Source: Sphagnum compactum
Taxonomy: Eukaryota > Bryophyta > Sphagnopsida > Sphagnales
Assembly: GCA_965153455.1 (NCBI GenBank)
Contig: OZ234503.1
Coordinates: 10,235,118 to 10,299,117 of the forward strand
Direction: 5' to 3'
DNA: 64,000 nt
Position numbers and translations under genes: made by a program. The notes beneath the pieces were generated by a model. It was given only the letters and a program-made list of their open reading frames with translations. It was not told where the DNA came from and made no database searches. Of this stretch, positions 36,367 to 46,935 are shown piece after piece; positions within the stretch are counted from its first letter, which is position 1; each line of letters starts with the position of its first letter.

Positions 36367-38918
36367 CCTATTCCCTTCAAGTTGTTTACTAAGTTGTAAT
36401 TCACCTAAGGCCACTCAGGGGGAAATGCTAATACTTAAGTTTGATTTTGATTCTATCTAAGCGTCTGATAGAAGTGAAGACTAAATAAAGATGTATTAGG
36501 ACTACATCCTAGAAATCTTTCCAGTACATCATTTGTGCCTGAAGATTATTCTACAGACTAACTTAATATTGTCATGGCAAAATGTTGTTTGTTAGTTATG
36601 GGCTTGTATTCCCAATATATCAATAAATCACATCTAATTCTACATCCCCTTTCCGTTCTCTACAACATAGAAAGATAATGCACTTAAAAAGGTTTACTAG
36701 GTCCTAAAACTAACTAAGCCTTGCATCATTAAAAGAGTCTTCTATGCTGAAATATCCAAAGGCTAATCCAACTCCTAATAATTATTACTAGGAGGTTTAT
36801 CATGATTCAAATCATTAATACTAAAGAAAACTATGGAACTAAAGCTTAACAATTTGTGGTATTATAATCCATGGCTCACAGCTGTATTTTAAATACCTCT
36901 TCTTCTGTTGCTGGAATAATCTCCACCAGTCCTTGTTCTTGAGTTCTTTGTGGTTCTTTCTCTTCTTGATCTTCACCTCTAAGGTCATGTGGTTTCTCTA
37001 TCTATACCTCTGCTTCTTAATTTGTTGCACTTTTGAAGTCATGTGGTTCCTGAGTCTACACTTCCTCCTCCTCAATTGTTCCACTAGGCCCTGCTTCAGT
37101 CTCCTCATCCTAGCTCAATACCTCTGTACTGGTTGGATTACCATAGATAAAATCTAGAAAATTCTTTTGATAAGCTTCCAACTTGTACTTCAAAAAATTT
37201 CATCAGCTCTATGCTAAGCTAGATTCTTCTCCAACTCCTTTGTAAAATATTCCTTTACAACCTCCCACCATTCCTGAGATTCTACCTCAGAATCCTTCAT
37301 CTTTTTCTTTGTTTTCATCATGGTATAGTATTGTAACAATTGTTCATAATCCTTTAGTCTTTTCTTAACACTAGCTAGGTCCATACTTTTCGTCTATTCC
37401 TGTGCCATCTCCAACTGTGCTTGTAGGTGCTGTAGATTCCTCTGATATTTTTCTTTTCCTCCAATAGCTTATTTTTCTCTTCTTCTACTGTCTTTCTTCT
37501 AAGCTTTTCAAATTGTAGTAGAGATACATTTTTCAGATTCATAAATTCCAAATATGTTTGAACATTTTCCTTCTCATTGTTTTCCTTAGTTAGTGTTTTC
37601 ATTTGACTACCCAAAGCCTCTTATTGTTGCTTATGAAGAAACAATGCTTTTGTCCATTTCCTTTCTGTGGTTTCCTAGATTTTAAACTTATGCCTTAAAT
37701 CTTGTAGTTCTTCATCTTGTGACTTCAACTGTGTTGTGCTACCCTTGAGCTCTTTATTCCCATCCTATAGTTTCTTAATGAGCCCTTTAATCTTCTGTTC
37801 AGCCTCTACCCTATTCTTACTCCATATTTCCACATTATGCTTATACCCCTTTTGGCATTCCCTCTCCTTATCCAATTCCTCCTGTAGTATTGCCTTCTCC
37901 TTCTCCCCTATGGCCAATCTGTTCTTCAGACTACTCCCCTCCATATTCAAATTCCCCATATTTAAACTTACAATTCCCATAGTCTGAAATAATTTAGTTG
38001 CCTTCTGTGCTTACATTACTTCTACAACTACATCCTCCACAAACTTTGGTGTACTTGTCTATGTCATAGGACTTTTAGATCCATTTGCAAATGATCCCAT
38101 CTCCTACACAAATCTATTCCCCAACTCATATTCAAATGGAAATTCCTCTATAAATCTTGGTCTACTACTTGGCACTTGTATTTTTAATGGTCTGAATATT
38201 ACAAAAGAAGGCTGTGTCTCCACTTTCTATCTATAGTTCAGTAGCTTGTAGACCTTCCTATATCTACTGTTATTGTTGTTGTTGTTGCAAATGATGTTGT
38301 AAATGCTAGAAATGATGTGGACTTATACTGGTTCCCATGCAATCTTCATATATGTCATCATCAAAATGTTGATGCTCTTCACCTTTTGGAAACCTTATGT
38401 CATGTTCCCTCTTAACTTCATGGTTATGCTCCCTCGGCTATCTCTCATGTGGAGTTGTCATTTGTGATACCTCTTGCCTTTGCTCCCTCAACTATCTTTC
38501 TTATGGAAATGTCTCTGTGGTACTTTTATACTCTGTCTAGCTGCTTGTACAATCGTTGGCACTGCCCATACCACTGTTGGCACTATAGATGGTTCCATTC
38601 TGCCCCTCATCATTTTATGTGCCCTTACATCTATGCTCTCTTATTCCCTCTTCACTTTCTTATTCCCTCTTCACTCTTGAGCCTAAGGCTCCTCCTTCTT
38701 CAACTTTGTTTTTCCTCTCAATAGCACTTTTTGGAAAGTTTGTTGTAACCTTCTTTTTGTTTTCTAGTGTTGTTTGCATTTCCTCCCTAGTTCTTTTAAC
38801 CTTGGATGGTGGTTTTTATAGATTTTCCTTTGATGCATAAATAGATATTGAAAGACTTTTGCCAAGGGAGACTGACATGTATCTTTCTTATTTCCCTTAT
38901 TGTCTTTGACATATTTAT

Positions 38919-39235
38919 TGTTGAGAATTCAAGCTCAATTAGTTAGGTTTCTTTAGTTACTAGAGTAAGAAAGTAACTAGGTTACTTTCACAAGGTTGAA
39001 CTACTTTCTTTACTTATTTTAGTTTGGTTATTTGTGGTGTGGTCTTGTAGTTAAATACCTTGGTGTTGATGGTTTGGCTCTTTTTTTTTTCTTCATTACA
39101 CAAGTTTGTGTATTTCTTGTGATAAGAACCTTGAGGAGTTCTTGATTTTGTATTTTGTGTTGTGAGCATCGTGTTATAGTTTCCTTTCAATAAAGTTTTA
39201 TGTTTGCACTTGAGTAGATTTCCTATTTGTTAACA
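38919..39235 (+). repeat. Copia 5' LTR
   Basis: Begins TGTTGAGAATTCAAGCTCAA and ends CCTATTTGTTAACA, with TG...CA ends and TGTTGA/TTAACA as near inverted ends. Likely holds the promoter; AATAAA occurs at 39189-39194 near its 3' end. It matches 44730-45046 base for base in length. Confidence 0.97.
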
Positions 39236-39247
39236 TGGTATCAGAGC
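39236..39247 (+). promoter_or_regulatory. Primer binding site for initiator tRNA-Met
   Basis: TGGTATCAGAGC directly follows the 5' LTR with no spacer. It is complementary to the 3' end of plant initiator methionine tRNA and primes minus-strand DNA synthesis in most plant Copia elements. Confidence 0.95.
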
Positions 39248-40471
39248 TTAGGTTGTTTGGTGAGAAGGTTGAAAGAGATTTAGAGCTAGAAAGTCTCTAG
39301 AACTAGAGCTTGAGAGTCTCTAATAATATCATAGGAGTTTGTCAAGTGCAAAAGAGAAACGGGGAAAGGAAAGAAGTGAAGAGAAAGAAAAGAAAAGAAA
39401 AGAAGTGAGAGGAGATCCACATATCAAGAGTTGTGGAAATCAGATCTTTAAGTCTAGATCTAGATCTACTGTGAAATTTTTTTGGAGTGAAACTTTAAGA
39501 GATTATAGAAGACTATAAGACGCTTCTATTCTCAAAATTTCAAATGAAAAAGATTTGTTTTGTGAGAGTTATGAGCTTTTGAAGATTCTGTATCAAATCT
39601 GGTTTTTTGGTCATATCTCCTTTGTTTGAGTTTTTTTGGATTTGCAGCCTTGGGATCTTATAGATCATAAAGGAATACATATGTGAGAGAAATTTCATGT
39701 CATTTGGATATGTATGGAGAGAGATCCAAGTACCTAAAGTTTCAGCCTTGGTTTTGAAGTCAGTTTCTTTTGAAAGTGATAACTCTTTGTGATCATCATC
39801 AATAGACCTGAAATTTTGAACAGACATAGAAGACATATATTTCATGTGTCTTCCCAAATCTCAAGGAGTTTGGAGTTGCCAAAAGTGAATAGTAAGTCAT
39901 TTTGTGTTCAGGTCCCAGTTTGAGGTGATTTCAAGGAAGTAGCAAGATCTCTCATTTTATGAAATTAAATGAGCTGAAATTTTGAGAAATGATAGTAGAC
40001 ATAGCTTTTTATGTTTCATCAAAATTTCAGAATGATCCAAGGTCATATGTGAGTGGAGGAGCTTTGCAAAGTTGCTGTGACAAAAGTTTACATTGAGAAG
40101 ACATCAAAACGAATTTTGAAGTGGAACAAATACAACTTGGGAAAACTTGAAGGAAGGAGTTTGAAGTTTGGGAAACACAAATACATTATCAAGACCTTCA
40201 TACAAAAGTTTGGTATGTAATCATGTACTTAAAACCACACAAAATATTATACGAAATACCTACATATACGTAAAACCTACGTATAGTATAGAATTTTGTA
40301 TAATACTCAAGACATACATACATATGCAAGGTCCATCTTGTTCAACCCTAACCCTAACCCTAATCCTAGAAACTTAAGGAAGGAAAACCCTAATTCCAAT
40401 CCTAGAAACCCAAGGAAGGAATTAAAATCATTTGTGAAACCCCAAGAAGACATTGAGAGTTGCCTTGAGAG
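39248..40471 (+). other. Copia untranslated leader
   Basis: About 1.2 kb between primer site and gag. Purine-rich start (39,340-39,410, repeated AAAGAAAAG). Contains three CCCTAA units near 40,345 and two near-copies of CCTAGAAACYYAAGGAAGGA (40,366 and 40,402). The minus ORF 39540-39857 is chance. Packaging signals would be expected here but I cannot identify one. Confidence 0.6.
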
Positions 40472-41288
40472 ATGGCAGATAATCTTTCTCAAACTGCAAT
40501 TGAGAAATTGGACAAGAACAATTTTCAAGTGTGGAAATTTAGGATTTTGAATTTCTTGATGGGGAAAGGTTATTGGGAATTCATAACTGGTGATGAGACA
40601 GAACCTTATCTCCCAGAAAACCCCACACAACAACAAATTCAAGCCAATAAAACTTGGCATGAAAAAGCAAGGAAAGTCTTGTATTGGCTTTCTCTGAGTG
40701 GGTCTGATTCCATGATTGTGCATATTCAAGATGCACAATCACCCAAGCAAGCTTGGGATACATTGGTGAAAATGTATAGCACCAATACACAAGCTCGTAA
40801 AATGCAGCTCAAACAAGAGTTGCATAATCTACAGAAAAACAAGATGAACATCAGTGACTATTCTACAAAGGTGAAAAACCTTGCAAATGCTCTTGCATCT
40901 ATAGGAGCCCCTGTAGATGATGAAGATCTAGTGGCCGTGACTTTGAATGGACTCGGAAAAAAACTATAGTCAGTTTCGTACCTCAATTGTAGTTCGAGAA
41001 ACATTTCCCAATTTCCAAGACCTAATAACCCTCCTTATAAGTGAAGAAATGAGAATTGTTGGTACCTCATCCAATGGAAGATCACAAGAGAGTGCCTTCT
41101 ACTCAAATTCTAATAGAGGTAGAGGTAGAGGTGGTAAAACTTCATTTCAAGGTCGACACGGAAGCTCGCATGGTGGACATCATCAACATGAAGGTCAGTC
41201 TCATGGAGGTGGACGAGGAAGCTTTAAAGGAAGAGGAAGTCGTGGAGGTCGCGGTGGAAGTCATCGAGGTCAACAACCAAATAGCGAC
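40472..41288 (+). pseudogene. gag: Copia gag, frameshifted
   Basis: Starts MADNLSQTAIEKLDKNNFQ, the usual opening of a Copia gag (UBN2-type: L-x-x-x-N-F/Y-x-x-W), with WDTLVKMYSTNTQ and MNISDYSTKVKNLANALA in the capsid-like part. The frame ends at TAG 40967-40969 just after a run of seven A. Reading continues in the next frame from about 40947 (SQFRTSIVVRETFPNFQD, then a glycine/arginine-rich tail GRGSFKGRGSRGGRGGS), consistent with a one-base slip in the A run. The tail ends at TAA 41289-41291 just before the zinc knuckle. Gag would form the cytoplasmic particle and bind element RNA. Both lesions prevent a full product. Confidence 0.9.
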
Positions 41289-41291
41289 TAA

Positions 41292-42437
41292 AACTGTTAC
41301 TACTACGGGAAACCTGGGCACATGGCAAAGAACTGTTATCAAAGGGAGCATGATGCACGAAATGGAAAGCTGCAACAAGGGAATTATGCATCAACTAGCA
41401 ATCAAGGTGACGAACAATTGTTTGTGATGCAGCACATGGCAAATTCAATGATAGGAGGTGTATCAGATAACAATGTCTGGTATGTGGATTCTGGAGCTTC
41501 AAATCAAATGACTAGCCATGGAGAATGGTTTAGAGACACAAGGGATTTGAAGACACCAGGGTTTGTGGAAACTGGTGATGACACTGCACACCCCATCACA
41601 CAAATTGGCAAGGTGCCATTATCCATGCAAAATGGGCAAACAAAGTACTTGAAAGATGTACTTCATGTTCCAACCATAACAAAAAATTTGGTCTCCGTAG
41701 GCCAGATGGTGGAACAAGGTTTACAGGTGACATTCAACCCTAATGGATGTTTTGTGGAAGACATGAAACACCAAGGCAAATTCATTGCAAAAGCGGAAAG
41801 GAATGGACGAATGTTCACCTTGGATGTGAACATGCCTGAGGTGAATTCCATGTTATTCACACATGGAAAAGGAGCTGGAGACATTAGAATTTGGCACAAG
41901 CGGGTTGGCCATGTTAATCTCCAACGTCTTAAGCTGATGGAGAAACAAAATCTTGTTGGAGGTCTTCCCAAATTTAGAACAGAAGAGGTGATGTCAGAAG
42001 TTTGTGAAGCATGTCGATTGGGGAAGCAAGCTAGGCATCCATTTCCAGCTCAAACAACTCATGTAAGTTCCAAACCTTTGGAAATGATCCACTCAGATGT
42101 GTGGACCACGAAGACAGAATCCATTGGAGGATACAAGTACTACGTGAGTTTCATTGATGACCACACAAGGAAGGTGTGGGTCTATTTCATGAAACACAAA
42201 GGTGAAGTGGTTCAGCATTTTTTGAACTTCAAGGCAATGGTAGAGAAGGAGAAGGGTGTGAGCATCAAATGCCTAAGGTCTGATGGAGGGGGAGAATATT
42301 TTTCAAATGAATTCAGTGTGTACTTGAAGGAGCATGGAATTCAAAGGAAGTACTCATGTAGTTACTCCCCACAACAGAATGGAGTTGCTGAAAGGAAGAA
42401 CAGGCACATTGCAGAAATAACGTGCCATGTTGAATGA
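41292..42437 (+). pseudogene. pol: Copia zinc knuckle, protease and integrase
   Basis: Same frame as the gag tail after one stop. It opens with the zinc knuckle CYYYGKPGHMAKNC, in which the second cysteine of CX2CX4HX4C is tyrosine. The protease active site is VDSGAS (41482-41499). The GAG-pre-integrase HHCC region includes WHKRVGH and CEACRLGKQ. The integrase core has D in IHSDVW, D in FIDDHTRK and E in NGVAERKNR, so the catalytic triad is intact. The frame fails at about 42,420, two codons after RHIAEI, and reading resumes in the next frame (42427). ORF-track start ATG at 41322 is internal. Would integrate new element copies into chromosomes. Confidence 0.92.
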
Positions 42438-43899
42438 AAAGAACTTGCCAAATTACTTTTGGGCTGAGGCGGTAGCAACTGCAGTCTATATCATGAATCG
42501 AACACCCACAGCGGCAGTTCATGGCATGACACCCGAAGAAAAATTCACAAGCAAGAAACCTGATGTCTCACACCTTAGAGTGTTTGGTTGCATTGCATAC
42601 GTGCATGTTCCTGACGAGAAGAGATCAAAACTAGATCCAAAAGCTAAGAAGTGTATCTTCATTGGATATTCCTCAGAACAAAAAGGATATAGATGTTTCA
42701 ACCCTTCCACTCGGAAGTTACAAGTGAGTAGAGATGTTGTGTTTGATGAGATGATTAGTTGGTATTCACCATTGAAGATAGCAAAAGATGGAGAGTTTAG
42801 AAATGGTGATGTTTCATCAAATGTGGAACAAGAATCACAACTAATTAGTGGACCACAAGAATCTTCAATTAGTAGGTCCAGTAGCACTCCATGGAAAGGA
42901 AGATTAAGATCTTCAAACACTCTACATGGTAGTTCTCAAACATCATCTAGGAATTCTCATGTAGATGCTGAGTCAAGTGATTCAGAGAAGAGTGTGGGTG
43001 AAGAATCAAGAATCCCTTTAGTTACTACTCCTGGAACTCGGATGGCCAAGAAAGTTTTGAAAACACCTGACAACATTAGTGGAGTACGAAGATCCACACG
43101 AGTCAAGTACCCTGTACAAATACTCACATATGATGGCTTTGTAACTCATCATTACGCATACATGGTGAGAGTTATACAGGAGGTTGAACCCACTTGTTTT
43201 GAACAAGCGCCTGGAAACCCTAAGTGGGACAATGCCATGGATGAAGAGATGGCAGCGTTGGATGCTAATGATACTTGGGAGTTGGTAGCTTTACCAAAGG
43301 ATAAGAAAGCAATTGGGTGCAAATGGGTGTACAAAGTCAAGCACAATGTAGGTGGATCTGTGAGCAGATACAAAGCAAGATTGGTTGCCAAAGGTTATGC
43401 CCAAACTTATGGCATAGACTATGAAGAGACCTATAGTCCAGTTGCCAAAATGACAACTATAAGAGCAATCATTGCTATGGCAACAGCAAAAGGATGGTCA
43501 TTACATCAAATGGATGTAAAGCATGCCTTTCTTCATGGAGATTTACAAGAAGAAGTGTACGTGGAACAACCACCAGGTTATGTGGACCAAACACATCCTA
43601 ATTTGGTTTGTAGGTTGAAGAAAGCGTTGTACGGCTTGAAACAAGCACCTAGGGCTTGGTCAGATAAGATAGGTCAATATCTTGTCACAAGTGGATTTCA
43701 AACATCCAATGCAGATTTTTCACTATATGTGAAAAAGACAGATCATGGGATTGTGGTCATAGTCATCTATGTTGATGACTTGATTATCACAGGAGATAGT
43801 GATGCAGACATCTTTGATTTGAAGAAACTTTTGAAGCAAAAGTTTGAGATGAGGGATTTGGGAGAATTGCGTTACTTCCTCGGCATTGAGGTAATCTAA
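42427..43899 (+). pseudogene. pol: Copia integrase C-terminus and reverse transcriptase
   Basis: Begins MLNEKNLPNYFWAEAV, the Copia integrase C-terminal motif, with HLRVFGC and the variable serine-rich linker (residues 130-200). RT begins near residue 265 (WDNAMDEEMAALDANDTWEL). Motifs present: WVYKVKHN, RYKARLVAKGYAQ, DVKHAFLHGDL, ALYGLKQAPRAW and the catalytic YVDD (43768-43779). The frame ends at TAA 43897-43899 just after LRYFLGIEVI, but the next codons stay in frame, so this is a single nonsense change. RT motifs themselves look undamaged. Confidence 0.95.
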
Positions 43900-44757
43900 T
43901 CCCCCAAAGGGATATGGTTATTACAAAGGCAATATGCCTTGAAGAAATTGTCCGAATATGAGATGACAGGGTGCAAACCCATTTCAATTCCATTGAAGCA
44001 AAATGTGAAGTTAAGTGCAGATGAAGGAGACCTTGTGGAGGATGCCACTATGTACAGGCGCATAGTGGGGAGTTTGATTTACATGACCATCACAAGGCCA
44101 GATTTGAGTTATGCAGTTGGAGTGGTGAGTCAATTCATGCAAACACCACGAAAGCCACATTTGGATGCAGTGAGGCGCATACTGAGGTACATAAAACATA
44201 CTTTGCATTGTGGAATTTTCTATGAAGCCAAGAGCCAGTTACAAGTACATGGATACACGGACGCTGATTGGGCTGGCAATGTTTCAGATAGAAGATCAAC
44301 TAGTGGTTTCATGTTTTCTTTTGGAAGTGGTGCTGTTAGTTGGAGCAGTAAGAAACAACCAACAGTTGCATTATCAAGCACGGAGGCAGAATACAAAGGT
44401 GCAGCAATTGCTGCATGTGAAGTAGTTTGGTTACAAAAACTACTCTCAGATTTGGGACAGTTAGTGGATGCTACTGTTGTCATTTATTGTGATAACATCA
44501 GTAGCATATTACTTGCTAACAACCTGGTCTATCATGCTAGGACAAAGCACATTGAGGTGCACTACCACTTTATTAGAGAAAAAGTTTTAGCAAAAGAAAT
44601 TGACCTTATTCATGTCAGTACTGAAGATCAGGTTGCTGACATTTTCACAAAGGCTTTAGGTACAGACAAGCTAAAGAAGTTTCGAAAAATGCTTGGTGTA
44701 CTAGAAGTGGATTTGAGCTTGAGGGGGAGTGTTGAGAATTCAAGCTCAACTACTTAG
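43900..44757 (+). pseudogene. pol: Copia RT thumb and RNase H
   Basis: Continues the RT frame after the stop (first ATG 43939). CKPISIPLKQ and LIYMTITRPDLSYAVGVVSQ are the RT connection typical of Copia. RNase H motifs follow: GYTDADWAGN, RRSTSGF, SSTEAEY, YCDN and RTKHIEVHYHFIRE, with the catalytic acidic residues present. The reading frame ends at 44757, 28 bases inside the 3' LTR, as is common. RNase H would degrade the RNA strand during cDNA synthesis. Confidence 0.95.
44719..44729 (+). promoter_or_regulatory. Copia polypurine tract
   Basis: TTGAGGGGGAG lies immediately before the 3' LTR (44730). The G-rich purine run is the expected primer for plus-strand synthesis. Confidence 0.9.
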
Positions 44758-45046
44758 GTTTCTTTAGTTACTAGAGTAAGAAAGTAACTAGGTTACTTTC
44801 ACAAGGTTGAACTACTTTCTTTACTTATTTTAGTTTGGTTATTTGTGGTGTGGTCTTGTAGTTAAATACCTTGGTGTTGATGGTTTGGGGTTTTTTTTTT
44901 TCTTCATTACACAAATTTGTGTATTTCTTGTGATAAGAACCTTGAGGAGTTCTTGATTTTGTGTTTTGTGTTGTGAGCATCGTGTTATAGTTTCCTTTCA
45001 ATAAAGTTTTATGTTTGCACTTGAGTAGATCTCCTATTTGTTAACA
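44730..45046 (+). repeat. Copia 3' LTR
   Basis: Matches 38919-39235 across 317 bases with about eight differences by eye, three of them clustered just before the T-run (CTC versus GGT). Followed directly by target duplication TTTAT (45047-45051). Confidence 0.97.
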
Positions 45047-45509
45047 TTTATACCACCTATCTAGCTCACTACATAGACTATTATATGTAATATGTGCCCA
45101 ATTTACCTTCTTCCCTTTTTCTATTCTCATCAATGTTGTAGCATTCTTGTTGCTAAAATACTATACCTTTTCCTTCTGATAATTAACAAATATAATGGTA
45201 AGATATTTGACAAAATATGGTAGACCCAGACTCTTTATATTTCATTGATCTGCAGAAGAATTTGCAAGTACGTCTACAACTCTATAATGCCTAGACTGCT
45301 AGTGATTTACTAACCTGCCTTTTTGGTTCTTTTACATATCCTTCCGCATAGATTCCAAAGACATCTACAACCAAATGTTTACTAATGACATACACTTTAT
45401 CCTTATGCCCAAAGTAAATATCTACACTTTTGATCAAGAATGTGTTGAAAAATTCTAACATAACATTAGGCATCGATGTTGCCCAATCCATCAAAACCAA
45501 AGGAACAAG

Positions 45510-45663
45510 CACTACAACAAAAGGTGTCCGTGTATGCCAAATGATTTCAGTGGATTTTGAGTGAATTCACCGGTTGTAATTAACCGGGACCAGTGAAGAA
45601 GCAGTGAATTCACTAGTCTAGTGAACAAGGACTAGTGAATTGCACCCACATTTTGTAGTAGTG
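45510..45663. mobile_element. 154-bp CACTA-derived miniature element
   Basis: Starts CACTACAACAAAAGGTG and ends with the reverse complement of CACTACTACAAAATGTG, 15 of 17 bases matching. Three-base direct repeats AAG flank it (45507-45509 and 45664-45666), the duplication size of CACTA transposases. Inside are several GTGAATTCAC and ACTAGTG motifs in both orientations, typical of subterminal binding sites. No coding capacity, so it depends on a CACTA transposase elsewhere. It sits in the Gypsy accessory ORF. Confidence 0.88.
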
Positions 45664-46764
45664 AAGCCTAGCTTTAGAAGCCTAGTCTTCTTCTGTAATA
45701 ATGTCCTTCCAATTTTCCATCCGCTCAACATGCTTATCATAATTTTGTTTCGTCTGTGTCCACATGAATTACTCAGGATCTGGAATTTTAATACCTTTTT
45801 CTAGAAGTGTAGCTCTATCCAAGATTGCACATCTTCTTTTCACTATAGCTTCCAACTCATGCCTCTCAATCTCCATCGTCCTTCGTTGTGCTTCCGCCAT
45901 TGCCTGCACCCTTGTGGATTGCTATACTTCCACCTGCACTTCTATAGATAGCTATATTTCCACCTCAATGATGTTCTCCTCCCTTGTGTCCTGCATTGTC
46001 TGTTCTTCCACAAAGTGCTACTCCACAACTTTGTCTTCCTCCAATTTTTCAATGAACATTTGATCTACTGATGTAACTCCTGGTCCTGTTTGCTATTTTA
46101 CACACCAACTTCTTTTGCTTCTGCGCGAAAATTCAACTATAGATGTTCTAGTTTTATACATATCATGAATCATTATTTGCGCAAATTGCATCTTTTCATT
46201 GTACACTTTTCCTTTTGCACATCCGAAGATGATGATGAATGCGATAGTAACCTTACAGCCAATGGCTGAATATTCAACACGCCTTCACACTCTATTCTAC
46301 TCAACTCCTCTTTTGCTTTTGTTCTTCTCAACAATTTCGCTTCCTCCTCTTGCCTTTGTTTATGCTCACTCCTTTACGCTTCCTTTTCCTTTGCTATTTT
46401 CTATAGTTTCTCAATCGCACTCTCTACACTCATGTTGTTGTGAATTCCAGAACTTCAAAAATGCGCACAACTTCCAATAACAAACGCAAACTGTTTTCGA
46501 TGGTTACCTCGTTTTTTTCGTCCTTGAACTTCCCACCAGTCACGTTCATTTTTTTACCTACCCACCGTCTTTTAATTAATGCATGATCCTCGAAATTAAT
46601 ACGGCCCATCACTACAAGTTTATGTGTCCTTTATACAACCATGTGGAAGCACTTCGCATCATCATTATGAATGAAGACCACAAATTTCATCTTTTGATTA
46701 TTCCACATCCTTAATCTCCCTACATTAGCTCTATTGACTCCACCTCATTCGCCTTGTACACCTT

Positions 46765-46935
46765 TTATTGATTATGCCCATTTATTTGCTGATTATGTCA
46801 ACTCATCAGCTGATTATGACAATACATTTGTTGATTATACCAATTTCTTTACTAATTGTGTCAACAAATCTAATGATTGTGCGAATACCCTTGATGATTA
46901 GGCAAATACTTTTGTTGATTCAGTTGATACCCTTG
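46765..46935 (-). repeat. Degenerate ~30-bp tandem repeat in the Gypsy accessory ORF
   Basis: On the plus strand TTGATTATGNCAAT-like phrases recur about every 30 bases (TTGATTATGCCCATT, CTGATTATGTCAACT, CTGATTATGACAATA, TTGATTATACCAATT, CTAATTGTGTCAACA and so on). On the coding minus strand this is a ten-residue repeat with S-x-N/D-x-x/L patterns and stops where Q would fit. Confidence 0.7.

Larger units (their letters stand above)
34449..36880 (+). mobile_element. 2,432-bp TGTGAG...CTCACA insertion with 5-bp target duplication
   Basis: The insert begins TGTGAGGAATTCTTGC and ends CATGGCTCACA, giving perfect 6-base inverted ends with TG...CA as in LTRs. It is flanked by GCTGT at 34444-34448 and 36881-36885. 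It interrupts the Gypsy accessory ORF: minus-strand glutamate-rich reading resumes on both sides. Inside are a TATA-like TAAATAAAAA (35865), an intact 136-codon ORF (35956-36366) and AATAAA signals (36484, 36622). I found no second LTR inside, so it is either a long solo LTR that encloses an ORF or a non-autonomous element. Its first 96 bases recur at 63905-64000. Confidence 0.75.
38919..45046 (+). mobile_element. Copia LTR retrotransposon, 6,128 bp, nearly complete
   Basis: Two 317-base LTRs, a tRNA-iMet primer site, gag, protease, integrase, RT and RNase H in the Copia order, and a polypurine tract. Flanking TTTAT pentamers at 38914-38918 and 45047-45051 are identical. The LTRs differ at about 8 of 317 positions by eye, so it is much younger than the Gypsy it sits in. 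Gag-pol has been inactivated by two frameshifts and two nonsense codons. It inserted in the accessory ORF of the Gypsy and in the opposite orientation. The long leader (39248-40471) has no convincing ORF; it includes three CCCTAA units at about 40345-40365. Confidence 0.97.

Noticed and set aside
36413-36430. CAGGGGGAAATG as a polypurine tract followed by an LTR start
   Set aside because: Sequence after it does not match the start of the 2.4-kb element at 34449, so no LTR pair is supported.
40340-40372. Three CCCTAA units suggesting telomere sequence
   Set aside because: Only three units inside a Copia leader, and the usual plant unit is CCCTAAA; chance or leader sequence is simpler.
41056-41427. 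Second-frame ORF rich in V/E over the gag tail
   Set aside because: Shadow of the glycine/arginine-rich gag tail repeat.
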